DNA from: JBBSDV01 sp038240335
GTDB taxonomy: Bacteria > Chloroflexota > Dehalococcoidia > DSTF01 > JACRBR01
NCBI GenBank assembly: GCA_038240335.1
Contig: JBBSDV010000120.1
Coordinates: 1 to 10,302 of the forward strand
Reading direction: 5' to 3'
DNA length: 10,302 bases
Shown here: positions 1-6,836 of the stretch, piece after piece
Layout of the letters: the number at the start of each line of letters is the position of its first letter
How positions within the stretch are numbered: position 1 is the first letter of the stretch
Notes under the pieces: model-generated
Databases searched by the model: none
What the model saw: only the letters and a program-made list of their open reading frames with translations
What the model was told of the DNA's origin: nothing
Position numbers and translations under genes: made by a program

Positions 1-228
1 CCCGACCAGCTCGTCACCTACTTCTTCTGGGCCGAGGACTTCGGGCCCGACGGCAAGCCTCGTCGGTCCGCGGGGGACATGTTCTTAGCCGCGGTGCCCC
101 ACTTCGCGGAGATATTGCGCCAAGGCGTGCCCCCCCCCGGGGGGGTCGACCCCCCCCACGCCAGTCGTCCGTCTGGCAGCCGCTCGCCGATGAGGGATCG
201 TGGCGCTGTCGCTGGACACAGACGATAA
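1..228 (+). CDS. 3' end of an unrecognised gene (partial, possibly frame-disrupted)
   Basis: The first reading frame is open from the window edge to a TAA at 226-228. From 1 to about 128 nearly every codon ends in G or C, as in the real genes of this window. The peptide there looks protein-like (for example TYFFWAEDFGPDG and DMFLAAVPHFAEILRQG). After the homopolymer tract at 130-157 the codon pattern in this frame degrades and the tail looks random. G/C-ending codons appear instead in another frame from about 159, around VWQPLADEGSW. The true C-terminus may therefore have been lost to a length error or mutation in the tract. I do not recognise the family, and no catalytic motif is visible. 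The 180 bp from 229 to the next gene hold no gene, RNA or clear promoter that I can see. Confidence 0.3.
   Translation, partial: PDQLVTYFFWAEDFGPDGKPRRSAGDMFLAAVPHFAEILRQGVPPPGGVDPPHASRPSGSRSPMRDRGAVAGHRR
130..157. repeat. C9-G7-TCGA-C8 homopolymer palindrome
   Basis: Nine C (130-138) are followed by seven G (139-145), TCGA, then eight C (150-157). This makes two overlapping perfect palindromes: C7G7 at 132-145 and G7-TCGA-C7 at 139-156. Nothing comparable occurs elsewhere in the window. It could be a genuine slippage-prone (phase-variable) tract inside or after a coding region, or a sequencing or assembly artefact. Confidence 0.75.
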
Positions 229-410
229 CGCGCGGAGATCGGCCGTATGTCACATCACCGGCGAAGATGTCGCACCAGCTCCTCTCGACCAATTGCTACA
301 CATCCTCCAGCGTTACCACGAAAGCCCATCTAGCCTGCCATCGCTGATCCACGTAATCTGGCGACAACCGCTGATCCAGCGGCAGTCCGAATACGAACGG
401 CATGTGACAG

Positions 411-1499
411 ATGAAGCCAACCGAACCGTTCGCGCTCCCCGCCGCCACGCACGCTCGGCTCGACGCTCTCGTCGGGAGCATCGAGGCCCGCCCCGGGGAT
501 ATGATCGGCGTCCACGAGTTCGATGAGCTGCAGGAGAGCATAGACGTGCGCTCCGTGCTGCGAACGCTCCCCGAAGGCCTCACCGAAACAGACTTCGCCG
601 GCATCCTGAAGCTCGCGCTGCTGACGGAGTGCGCCACCGAGACCTACGGCGAAGCCTTCGCCGAGCGCGCCAGGCGATTCGATGCGCCATGGCTCGGCCG
701 CTTCAACGAGCGCGTCTGGGTGCCCGACGAGCTCACGCACCACACGCCGTACAAGCTCATCCTGATGAGCCTCGGTTTCTCGGAGGCAGAACTCGATCGC
801 GAGATCCGCCAGACGCAGGAGATCGATTACATCCACAAGGGCGGTGACACGCCTGTGCATGTCACGACGTTCGGCTTCGTCCAGGAGTACCTGACCGACA
901 ACTGGCACGGCCTCGTCGCGAAGCTGCTCCGCCAGGCGTCGCCGGAGGCCGCGTATATGGCGACCCGAATCAAGCGTCGCGAGACGCTGCACACCGTCTG
1001 GTACCGCGACATGACGGCGATCCAGATTGAGGCGCAGCCGCGCTACATGACGCTCGTCGCCGAGGCGCTGCTGAAGTTCGAGATGCCGGCCAACACGCTT
1101 GCTCCCGAGCTCCAGCAGTGCGTGGGGCAATGGATGCCGCTGATGGGCGCCGACTTCGAACAGATCTCGCGCGACCTCGTGCGGCTCGTGTACCAGACGC
1201 TCAGCGACACACGCATGACCGGCGCGTTGCTCGTCGAGATCGCGGCGGAGAAGAACTTCGATCTCGGCCCGATCTCACCACGGCTGATTCGCACCGCGGC
1301 GAACCGTCTCGGCGGCCCGGGCTACGGTCTGCTCGGCGAGGCTGTGCTCGAACGCATGGGCCTGTCGTATCTCTTCCGACCGAAGGACGAGCGGCAGGAC
1401 AGCGCCTTCGCCCGCTACGACGGCGCGTACGAACGCGTGCGCGGCCTGCTGCGCTCGTGGGTCGCGAAGCAAATCGACTTCCGGCTCGGTGCGGCTTGA
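411..1499 (+). CDS. Acyl-[ACP] desaturase-like di-iron protein (FA_desaturase_2 family)
   Basis: This 362-residue protein is predicted to be a soluble, O2-dependent di-iron enzyme that puts a double bond into an acyl chain carried on ACP or CoA. Plant stearoyl-ACP desaturase and mycobacterial DesA proteins are the known relatives. All six expected iron ligands can be placed: Glu73 (in LLTE), Glu107 and His110 (DELTHH), Glu159 (FVQEY), Glu191 and His194 (RETLH). Their spacings (34, 3, 49, 32, 3) nearly match the castor enzyme (38, 3, 50, 33, 3), and the length fits the family. There is no signal peptide and no membrane segment. ATG at 411 is the first possible start, because an in-frame TGA lies at 405-407; I see no clear Shine-Dalgarno. 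The gene converges on the SDR gene with a 32-bp gap. Substrate and double-bond position cannot be read from the sequence; its place beside lipid-modifying genes suggests it supplies an unsaturated chain to them. Confidence 0.88.
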   Translation: MKPTEPFALPAATHARLDALVGSIEARPGDMIGVHEFDELQESIDVRSVLRTLPEGLTETDFAGILKLALLTECATETYGEAFAERARRFDAPWLGRFNERVWVPDELTHHTPYKLILMSLGFSEAELDREIRQTQEIDYIHKGGDTPVHVTTFGFVQEYLTDNWHGLVAKLLRQASPEAAYMATRIKRRETLHTVWYRDMTAIQIEAQPRYMTLVAEALLKFEMPANTLAPELQQCVGQWMPLMGADFEQISRDLVRLVYQTLSDTRMTGALLVEIAAEKNFDLGPISPRLIRTAANRLGGPGYGLLGEAVLERMGLSYLFRPKDERQDSAFARYDGAYERVRGLLRSWVAKQIDFRLGAA

Positions 1500-1531
1500 T
1501 CGAAGCGGCGATGACGACGAATATCCGGCGA

Positions 1532-2296
1532 TCAGCGCTTGATCGTGTGCATCACGAGCCACTCGTACGCTGGACGCGGCAGCGCCGTCAGCAGCTTGAG
1601 CGGAAGCGACAATCGCTTGGGGAAGTGAATCTCCGTCCGGCCATCGAGCATCCCCTGCACGATCGCCTGCGCCGCCTGTTCCGGCTTGAGCAGGAACGGC
1701 ATCGGAAAGTCGTTGTGCACCGTCAGGTTCGTCTTCACGAACCCCGGGTTCACCGTCGTCACGCCGAGGCCGCGACGCGTGGCATCGATGCGAAGCGACT
1801 GCAGCATGTGGTTCACCGCCGCCTTCGTCGAGCCATATGCCTCGGCGCGCGGCAATCCGGCGTACGCGCTCAGGCTGCCCACGCCGACGATTTCGCCGCT
1901 GCCCCGGGCCAGCATGTCCGGCAGCACTGCGCCGATCGCGCGCTGCATGCCGATGTAGTTGACGGCGACCATCTGCTCGAACGCGTCCGTGTCCCACTTT
2001 TCGATATCGACGGCTTCCCACGCTCCCGCGTTGTAGATCATCACGTCGATGCGCGGCCAGGTCTCGCGCAACTCAGACTCGACGCGGGCGATCGCGCCGT
2101 ACTCGGTGACGTCGAGTGGTTTGACGATGATCGGCCGATCCGGGAGCTGGCGCCGATCGGCGATCTGCCGCAGCGCTTGCTCGTCTCGAGAGCTCACGGC
2201 GAGCCGCGCACCCTGGGCGGTCAGCGCCGGCACGAGCGCCGCACCGATCCCGCTGCTCGCCCCAATCAGCCAGACGTGCTTGTCGCGCAGCTCCAT
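1532..2296 (-). CDS. Short-chain dehydrogenase/reductase (SDR, classical type)
   Basis: A 254-residue classical SDR, an NAD(P)-dependent oxidoreductase with one Rossmann domain. The cofactor motif GASSGIG is at 12-18, NAG at 89-91, and the catalytic set Asn113, Ser141, Tyr154 and Lys158 (YGSTK) is complete. Length is normal for the family. A basic and hydrophobic C-terminal tail (about 226-250, with LPLKLL and YEWLV) could rest on a membrane, as proposed for some SDRs acting on lipids. A weak AGAGGGAG element at 2307-2314 (read on the minus strand) lies 10 nt before the ATG. The gene diverges from the FAD oxidoreductase operon across 65 bp. SDRs are frequent members of clusters with the COG2907, DUF1365 and Cfa-like genes, so a role in the same acyl-chain modification is inferred. 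The substrate is unknown. Confidence 0.9.
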   Translation of the reverse strand: MELRDKHVWLIGASSGIGAALVPALTAQGARLAVSSRDEQALRQIADRRQLPDRPIIVKPLDVTEYGAIARVESELRETWPRIDVMIYNAGAWEAVDIEKWDTDAFEQMVAVNYIGMQRAIGAVLPDMLARGSGEIVGVGSLSAYAGLPRAEAYGSTKAAVNHMLQSLRIDATRRGLGVTTVNPGFVKTNLTVHNDFPMPFLLKPEQAAQAIVQGMLDGRTEIHFPKRLSLPLKLLTALPRPAYEWLVMHTIKR

Positions 2297-2322
2297 GGGC
2301 GGTTGGCTCCCTCTGTTGTTCG

Positions 2323-2342
2323 TGCGGGACGTCGCGTCCGCA
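2323..2342 (+). promoter_or_regulatory. Small stem-loop in the divergent SDR/oxidoreductase intergenic region
   Basis: TGCGGGACG (2323-2331) can pair with CGTCCGCA (2335-2342) around a TCG loop, giving eight pairs with one bulged G. It lies in the 65-bp gap between two divergent starts, 19 nt before the ATG at 2362. No convincing -35/-10 pair or Shine-Dalgarno for the plus-strand gene is visible in this gap, so this is the only structure to report. It could be an operator or a leader hairpin, or chance in GC-rich DNA. Confidence 0.3.
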
Positions 2343-2361
2343 CTGCCGGACTGCTCGCCGC

Positions 2362-3609
2362 ATGAAGATCGGCATCATCGGCGCCGGCATCGCCGGGCTC
2401 ACCGCCGCATATCTCCTGAACCGCGCGCACGACGTTGAGCTGCTGGAGCGCAACGACTACGCGGGCGGCCATGCGAACACCGTGACGATCGATGTCGGCG
2501 GACGCGAGATCGGTCTCGATACCGGCTTTCTCGTGTACAACGAGCACACCTACCCCGGATTCACGAAGCTGCTCCGCGAGCTCCACGTCGCGACGAAGCC
2601 GGGCGATATGTCGCTCAGTGTACGCTGCCTTGCGTGCCGCATGGAATACAGCAGCCGGGGCATCGGCGGCATGCTCGCCCAGCGCCGCAACATCGCGCGT
2701 CCCCGGCGTTGGCTCCTCGGCTACGACATCCTGCGGTTCTACCGCGACGCGACCCGTGCCCTCGCCGGCGCCGCCTACGCCGATTCCACGATCGATGACT
2801 TCGTGCGCGATCGCGGCTACGGAGAGGAGTTCGTGCGACACTTCCTGATGCCGCTCGCGTCATGCGTTTGGTCCACCCCGTCTCATGAAGCGGGAGCATT
2901 CCCGTTGCGCTACTTTCTCGCCTTCCTCGTGAACCACGGCATCATCGGTCTGCAACCAGCCCACCAGTGGCGCACAATCGAGGGTGGCTCGAAGCGCTAC
3001 GTCCAGGCGATGACGAACACATTCCCGGACAGTGTCCGGCTTTCGACGCCGGTGCGTCGTGTCCTGCGCGATTGCGAGGGCGTCCGTGTGCTGCTCGATA
3101 ATGGCGAGCAATGTCGCTACGACAACGTTGTGTTCGCCTGTCACGCGGACGAAGCGCTACGGCTTCTCGGTGATGCGGATGCAGCAGAGGCACGCGCGCT
3201 CGGTGGCTTCTCGTATACCACCAACACCGCGACCCTGCACACGGATGCGTCACTGCTGCCGGCGCGCCCGGCTGCGCGCGCATCGTGGAACTACACGACG
3301 GATGACTGCCGCGGCGGCGGCGCTCTCGGGATGACCTATCACCTCAATCGCCTGCAAGCGCTCGACGAGCCGGTCGATTACTGTGTTTCGCTCAACGCAG
3401 CCGGCCTCCGGCCTGATACGATTCTGAAGGAAATGACGTACGAACACCCGCGCTACACGTTCGAGACGCTCGCCGCTCAGGAGGCTGTCGAGCGGTTGCA
3501 GGGCGCGCGCCACACCTATTATGCCGGCGCGCATCTCGGCTACGGGTTTCACGAGGACGGCGTCGCTTCCGGAGAGCGCGTGGCGCGCGAGTTCGGGATC
3601 TCGTTATGA
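2362..3609 (+). CDS. FAD-dependent oxidoreductase, COG2907 type (amine oxidase / desaturase-like fold)
   Basis: A 415-residue flavoprotein of the NAD/FAD-binding amine-oxidase superfamily. The N-terminal dinucleotide fold is clear: IIGAGIAGLTAAYLL (5-19), with acidic Glu29 at the end of strand 2 (VELLER), then GGHANT (35-40) and LDTGFLVYN (52-60). The C-terminal FAD region reads YYAGAHLGYGFHEDGVASG, a hallmark of the COG2907 group, and length is typical. The substrate is not established by sequence. Relatives sit beside DUF1365 and Cfa-like genes in many bacteria. In the alphaproteobacterial furan fatty acid pathway an acyl-chain desaturation and an O2-dependent step follow methylation, and enzymes of this neighbourhood are implicated. 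It is the first gene of a three-gene operon; its TGA overlaps the next ATG in an ATGA (3606-3609), indicating translational coupling. Confidence 0.88.
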   Translation: MKIGIIGAGIAGLTAAYLLNRAHDVELLERNDYAGGHANTVTIDVGGREIGLDTGFLVYNEHTYPGFTKLLRELHVATKPGDMSLSVRCLACRMEYSSRGIGGMLAQRRNIARPRRWLLGYDILRFYRDATRALAGAAYADSTIDDFVRDRGYGEEFVRHFLMPLASCVWSTPSHEAGAFPLRYFLAFLVNHGIIGLQPAHQWRTIEGGSKRYVQAMTNTFPDSVRLSTPVRRVLRDCEGVRVLLDNGEQCRYDNVVFACHADEALRLLGDADAAEARALGGFSYTTNTATLHTDASLLPARPAARASWNYTTDDCRGGGALGMTYHLNRLQALDEPVDYCVSLNAAGLRPDTILKEMTYEHPRYTFETLAAQEAVERLQGARHTYYAGAHLGYGFHEDGVASGERVAREFGISL

Positions 3610-4424
3610 ACTCGCGCATCTACTCCGGTGAGCTCCAGCACCGGCGCAGCACGCCGAAGCCCTATCGCTTCACCTATGGCGTGTATTACCTGTCGCTCGA
3701 TCTCGACGAGATCGGCACTGTGGCGCGTTGCATCCTGCCGATCAGCCACAACCGATTCAACCTGCTTTCGTTCTTCGATCGCGATCACATGAGCGCCATC
3801 GATTGCCGGCGCGCTCTCGGCACGACCACGGCTCCGCAACCCGCGCTTACGGCGGGATGCACTCCGGCGAGAGATGTTCGTGCCATCATGGACGACCATC
3901 TCGCGGCTCGCGGCATCGATCCCGCATCTGTGCGTACCACGCTGCTGACAAACGCCCGAGTGCTCGGCTACGTGTTCAACCCTGTCAGCTTCTACTTTAT
4001 CCGTGACCGCGCCGGCGGCACGCTTCGCACCGTTGTCGCCGAGGTGCATAACACGCACGGCGAATGCCACGTCTATGATCTCGATCGAATCGAGGGCGTC
4101 GAACCCTACACCGCCCGCGCCGAAAAGGCGTTCTACGTGTCGCCGTTCATCGGCATGGAAGCGCGCTACGAGTTCGAGTTCCAGGAATCCGACGACGGCA
4201 CATATACCATCCGCCTCGACGAGTACGCCGGCGATAGGTTGTTCTTCGAGGCGCAGCTCCGTCTTGCACCGGCGCCGCTCACGAATGCAAACGTCGCGCG
4301 GATGCTCATCCGCTACCCGTTTGTCACGCTGAAAACGATCGGCCTGATCCACTGGCAGGGGCTGAAGTTATGGCTCCGCGGTGTCACCTACCAGCGCTGG
4401 CGCGCGCGCGAGGCCGGCCGATGA
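3606..4424 (+). CDS. DUF1365 (COG3496) family protein
   Basis: A 272-residue protein of the DUF1365 family, whose biochemical activity I cannot state. Diagnostic stretches are the N-terminal RIYSGELQHRR and RFTYGVYYLSLDLDE, GYVFNPVSFYF (121-131), AEVHNTHGE (145-153), KAFYVSPF (174-181), and the C-terminal YPFVTLKTIGLIHWQGLKLW block (237-256). His and aromatic residues in the central blocks are conserved family features and may bind a ligand or metal (inference). There is no signal peptide. The C-terminal hydrophobic/basic stretch could contact membrane. It overlaps both neighbours by an ATGA (3606-3609 and 4421-4424), so the three products are probably made in fixed proportion and act in one pathway. 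In known clusters this family nearly always accompanies a COG2907 oxidoreductase and a Cfa-like methyltransferase. Confidence 0.9.
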   Translation: MNSRIYSGELQHRRSTPKPYRFTYGVYYLSLDLDEIGTVARCILPISHNRFNLLSFFDRDHMSAIDCRRALGTTTAPQPALTAGCTPARDVRAIMDDHLAARGIDPASVRTTLLTNARVLGYVFNPVSFYFIRDRAGGTLRTVVAEVHNTHGECHVYDLDRIEGVEPYTARAEKAFYVSPFIGMEARYEFEFQESDDGTYTIRLDEYAGDRLFFEAQLRLAPAPLTNANVARMLIRYPFVTLKTIGLIHWQGLKLWLRGVTYQRWRAREAGR

Positions 4425-5746
4425 GATCGCCCGCGCGACTAGCCGTCCATCACGCCGCAAGGCGCATCGTGCTCAGCATGGCGTCGAAGCTCCGAGAAGG
4501 CGAACTCACCCTCGTGCTGCCCGGTGGGGAGAAGCACGTGTTCGGCAGGAGCGGCAGCATGCCGGCCGCAACGCTGTTCATCCACGACGACGAGTTCTTC
4601 GCGCGCGTGCTCCTCCACGGCGAGATCGGCGCCGGCGAGGCTTATGCCGACGGCCTCTGGCACGCCGACGATCTTGTCGCGCTGATCGAGCTTGGCATTG
4701 CCAACCGCCGCCACATGCAGCTCAATGCGTCGTGGCTGAGCACCGTAGCGAGACTCAAGGATCTGCGCTTTCACCGCGAGAACCGCAACACCGTCGATCG
4801 CGCGAAGGACAACATCCACGCCCATTACGATCTCGGCAACGACTTCTTCCGCCTGTTTCTCGACGACACGATGACCTACTCCTGCGCGTACTTCGACATG
4901 CCCGAGCAATCGCTCGAGGATGCGCAGCGAAGCAAGTACCAGAGGCTCTGCGAGCGCGCCGCAATTGCGCCGTCAGATCACGTGCTCGAAATCGGCTGCG
5001 GCTGGGGTGGCTTCGCCATCCATGCGGCGCAAACGTACGGCTGCCGCGTCACGGCGATCACAATCTCGCACGAGCAACTCGCCTTCGCGCGCCAGCGCGT
5101 CGCGGATGCCGGCCTCGCCGATCTCGTCGACGTCCGCTTGTGCGACTATCGCCATGTCGCCGGCCAGTTCGACAAGATCGTATCGATCGAGATGTTCGAG
5201 GCGGTCGGCGCGGAATACTACGAAGAGTTCTTCTCGATGTGCGCGCGCCTGCTCCGTCCCGGGGGCCGCCTCACGATGCAAACGATCACCGTCCCGGATC
5301 GTTCTTTCGAAGCCCTTCGCGACGGTGTTAACTGGGTGCAGAAGTACATCTTCCCCGGCGGCATGCTCCCGTCGATCGTCGTCATCGAGCGGGCGCTGCG
5401 ACCGACCGACCTCGTCCTCGACGGTTTCGACGACATCGGCGCGCACTACGCGTTGACGTTGCGTCGCTGGCGCGAGCGCTTTCTCGCGCAGCTGCCGGCC
5501 GTCCGCGACATCGGCTTCGACGACAAGTTCATTCGAACGTGGGAGTACTATCTCGCGCTCAGCGAGGCAGGTTTCCTGACGCGCAACACCGGCGACGCAC
5601 AGCTCACGCTCGCGAAGCCGCTCGCCCGCTTCGAGCCTCGCTGGTCGCGCGCCGATTCGGCATCGCAAATGGAGCGTCCTGGCGAGCAGGCATCCTCGCC
5701 TCACGAACCGGCGATGGAGTTCGAGACCTTCACGACAACGCGCTAA
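4421..5746 (+). CDS. Cyclopropane-fatty-acyl-phospholipid synthase-like SAM methyltransferase
   Basis: A 441-residue SAM-dependent enzyme of the Cfa/CMAS family, which transfers a methyl group to the double bond of membrane phospholipid acyl chains. It has an N-terminal accessory domain (about 20-110) and a Rossmann methyltransferase domain with HYDLGNDFF (135-143), YSCAYF (153-158), VLEIGCGWGG (188-197), SIEMFEAVG (255-263) and YIFPGGMLPS (309-318). By alignment from memory to E. coli Cfa, carbonate ligands Cys139, Glu239 and Tyr317 are kept (Cys155, Glu260, Tyr343), but His266 is Gln287 (MQTI). I recall this Gln in the Cfa-like proteins of COG2907/DUF1365 clusters, so a methylated rather than cyclopropane product is possible, as for UfaM. 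I chose the ATG at 4421 because it forms an ATGA with the upstream stop; an in-frame start at 4370 would overlap DUF1365 by 55 bp. The last 30 residues are low-complexity and polar. Confidence 0.92.
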   Translation: MRSPARLAVHHAARRIVLSMASKLREGELTLVLPGGEKHVFGRSGSMPAATLFIHDDEFFARVLLHGEIGAGEAYADGLWHADDLVALIELGIANRRHMQLNASWLSTVARLKDLRFHRENRNTVDRAKDNIHAHYDLGNDFFRLFLDDTMTYSCAYFDMPEQSLEDAQRSKYQRLCERAAIAPSDHVLEIGCGWGGFAIHAAQTYGCRVTAITISHEQLAFARQRVADAGLADLVDVRLCDYRHVAGQFDKIVSIEMFEAVGAEYYEEFFSMCARLLRPGGRLTMQTITVPDRSFEALRDGVNWVQKYIFPGGMLPSIVVIERALRPTDLVLDGFDDIGAHYALTLRRWRERFLAQLPAVRDIGFDDKFIRTWEYYLALSEAGFLTRNTGDAQLTLAKPLARFEPRWSRADSASQMERPGEQASSPHEPAMEFETFTTTR

Positions 5747-5749
5747 CAC

Positions 5750-5775
5750 ACCGAGCGGCGTCCGACGCGCTCGGT
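5750..5775 (+). terminator. Stem-loop after the lipid operon (terminator-like, no U tract)
   Basis: ACCGAGCG (5750-5757) and CGCTCGGT (5768-5775) form a perfect 8-bp stem with a 10-nt loop, beginning 3 nt after the methyltransferase stop codon. No run of T follows, so this is not a textbook intrinsic terminator. It may act as an mRNA 3' stabiliser or a partial terminator before the thioredoxin gene. Confidence 0.5.
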
Positions 5776-5841
5776 AGTGTTCCGACGCTATGACCGCGTC
5801 GCCCGGCATCAAAACGTCGAACCGCGGTGATTCTCACGCAC

Positions 5842-5846
5842 GAGGT
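5842..5846 (+). promoter_or_regulatory. Ribosome binding site of the thioredoxin-like gene
   Basis: GAGGT lies 7 nt before the ATG at 5854. An overlapping ATG at 5847 is out of frame and too close to this site, so the start at 5854 is preferred. Confidence 0.6.
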
Positions 5847-5853
5847 ATGAAGC

Positions 5854-6807
5854 ATGAAGAATCCGGAGAAACAGCGTCGAACACGTTGGTTGATCGACTG
5901 GCGGCGGGCACTTGTCGCGGCGCCGCTGCTGCTCTCGGTCGCCGCCGCTGCCTACGTCTTCGCACCTCGCGGCGCCGACAGTGCCACCGCGCGCGCGATG
6001 CTGCTTGACACGCCGCCGTCTGCCGCGAGCACGAAGGCAGGCGTGCATGTCGGGCAGCTCGCGCGCGACTTCACGGGCACATCGCCGGACGGGAGGGCGG
6101 TGCGTCTCAGCGACCTGCGCGGAACGCCCACCATCATCAACTTCTGGGCGACGTGGTGTCCGAGCTGTCTCGCCGAGATGCCCGACCTAAAGGCGGTGCA
6201 GCAGGAGTTCGGCAGTGAGCATCTCCGCGTCCTCGCCGTGAACGCCGGCGAGGACGACGCCCACGCAGGCGCGTTTCTGCGCACGCTCGACGCGCAGGAC
6301 TTCGACATCGCGATGGATCCGTCGCTGGTGATCGCGGACGCGTATGGCGTGTTCGGCTTGTCGCAGAGCATCTTCGTTGACGCCGACGGAGTCATCCGCG
6401 CCGCGTACGCCGGGCAACTGACGAAGGAGCTGATGGAGCGGTATGTGACGGCGACGATCGCGGGAACCGATGCGGGCGCCGCGCCCCCGAAGTTGCGGCT
6501 GCTCGGCAACGTCGAGGCGCGCGTGCGGACGCTCGAGGTGCGCGGCGGCAATGGTGCCGCCGACTTCCGCTCGAAGAGCCTGCGATGCGACGATTCCTAC
6601 TGCTCCGACGCAGCATTGGCGACGCTGGCGAAGGAAACGGGCGTGCTCGCGATCGACGCCCGCACGAGTGAAGATCCGCCGCGCATCATTGTCACATACG
6701 AGCCTGGGACGATCAGCCTCGATGCGTTGTCCGCCGCCGTCGTCACAATCCTCGAGGAGCAGCACGACCGGCTGTACGAAGGCAAGATCTCGGTCGAGAA
6801 GAAGTAG
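5854..6807 (+). CDS. Membrane-anchored TlpA/ResA-like thioredoxin with C-terminal HMA-like domain
   Basis: A 317-residue protein predicted to act outside the cytoplasmic membrane as a disulfide reductase. Residues 1-17 are basic, 19-37 form one membrane anchor, and 64-200 form the thioredoxin domain with WATWCPSC (98-105). The usual GxPxxF cis-proline segment reads GLSQSIF (168-174), so Ser170 stands where Pro is expected. TlpA proteins usually end near residue 200; this one has about 100 more. Residues 225-307 read like a beta-alpha-beta-beta-alpha-beta heavy-metal-associated domain: LEVRGG, CDDSYC (245-250), LAKETGVLAIDAR, IIVTYEP and LDALSAAV. The cysteines are CxxxxC rather than the classic CxxC, so metal binding is unproven. 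A GAGGT site 7 nt upstream supports the start. It lies 107 bp after the lipid operon, beyond a stem-loop, and converges on the aldolase gene with a 29-bp gap. Roles in metal or cytochrome maturation, or in redox protection, are inferences. Confidence 0.85.
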   Translation: MKNPEKQRRTRWLIDWRRALVAAPLLLSVAAAAYVFAPRGADSATARAMLLDTPPSAASTKAGVHVGQLARDFTGTSPDGRAVRLSDLRGTPTIINFWATWCPSCLAEMPDLKAVQQEFGSEHLRVLAVNAGEDDAHAGAFLRTLDAQDFDIAMDPSLVIADAYGVFGLSQSIFVDADGVIRAAYAGQLTKELMERYVTATIAGTDAGAAPPKLRLLGNVEARVRTLEVRGGNGAADFRSKSLRCDDSYCSDAALATLAKETGVLAIDARTSEDPPRIIVTYEPGTISLDALSAAVVTILEEQHDRLYEGKISVEKK

Positions 6808-6836
6808 CAGTTACGCCCCACGCCGTGCTGGATTCG

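Noticed and set aside
200..404. Open frame upstream of the desaturase
   Set aside because: No codon bias like the real genes, no recognisable motif and no ribosome site; it runs on into the desaturase in another frame.
330..1130. Long open frame on the minus strand inside the desaturase gene
   Set aside because: It is antisense to a gene whose six iron ligands and spacing are all present; the peptide has no recognisable motif and is a product of high GC.
1493..1545. Direct repeat GCTTGATCG at the ends of the desaturase and SDR genes
   Set aside because: Nine bases, one copy spanning a stop codon and the other just inside the neighbouring gene; likely chance in this composition.
4370..4420. 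Earlier in-frame start for the Cfa-like gene
   Set aside because: It would overlap DUF1365 by 55 bp, whereas the ATG at 4421 forms an ATGA overlap like the one at the previous gene junction.
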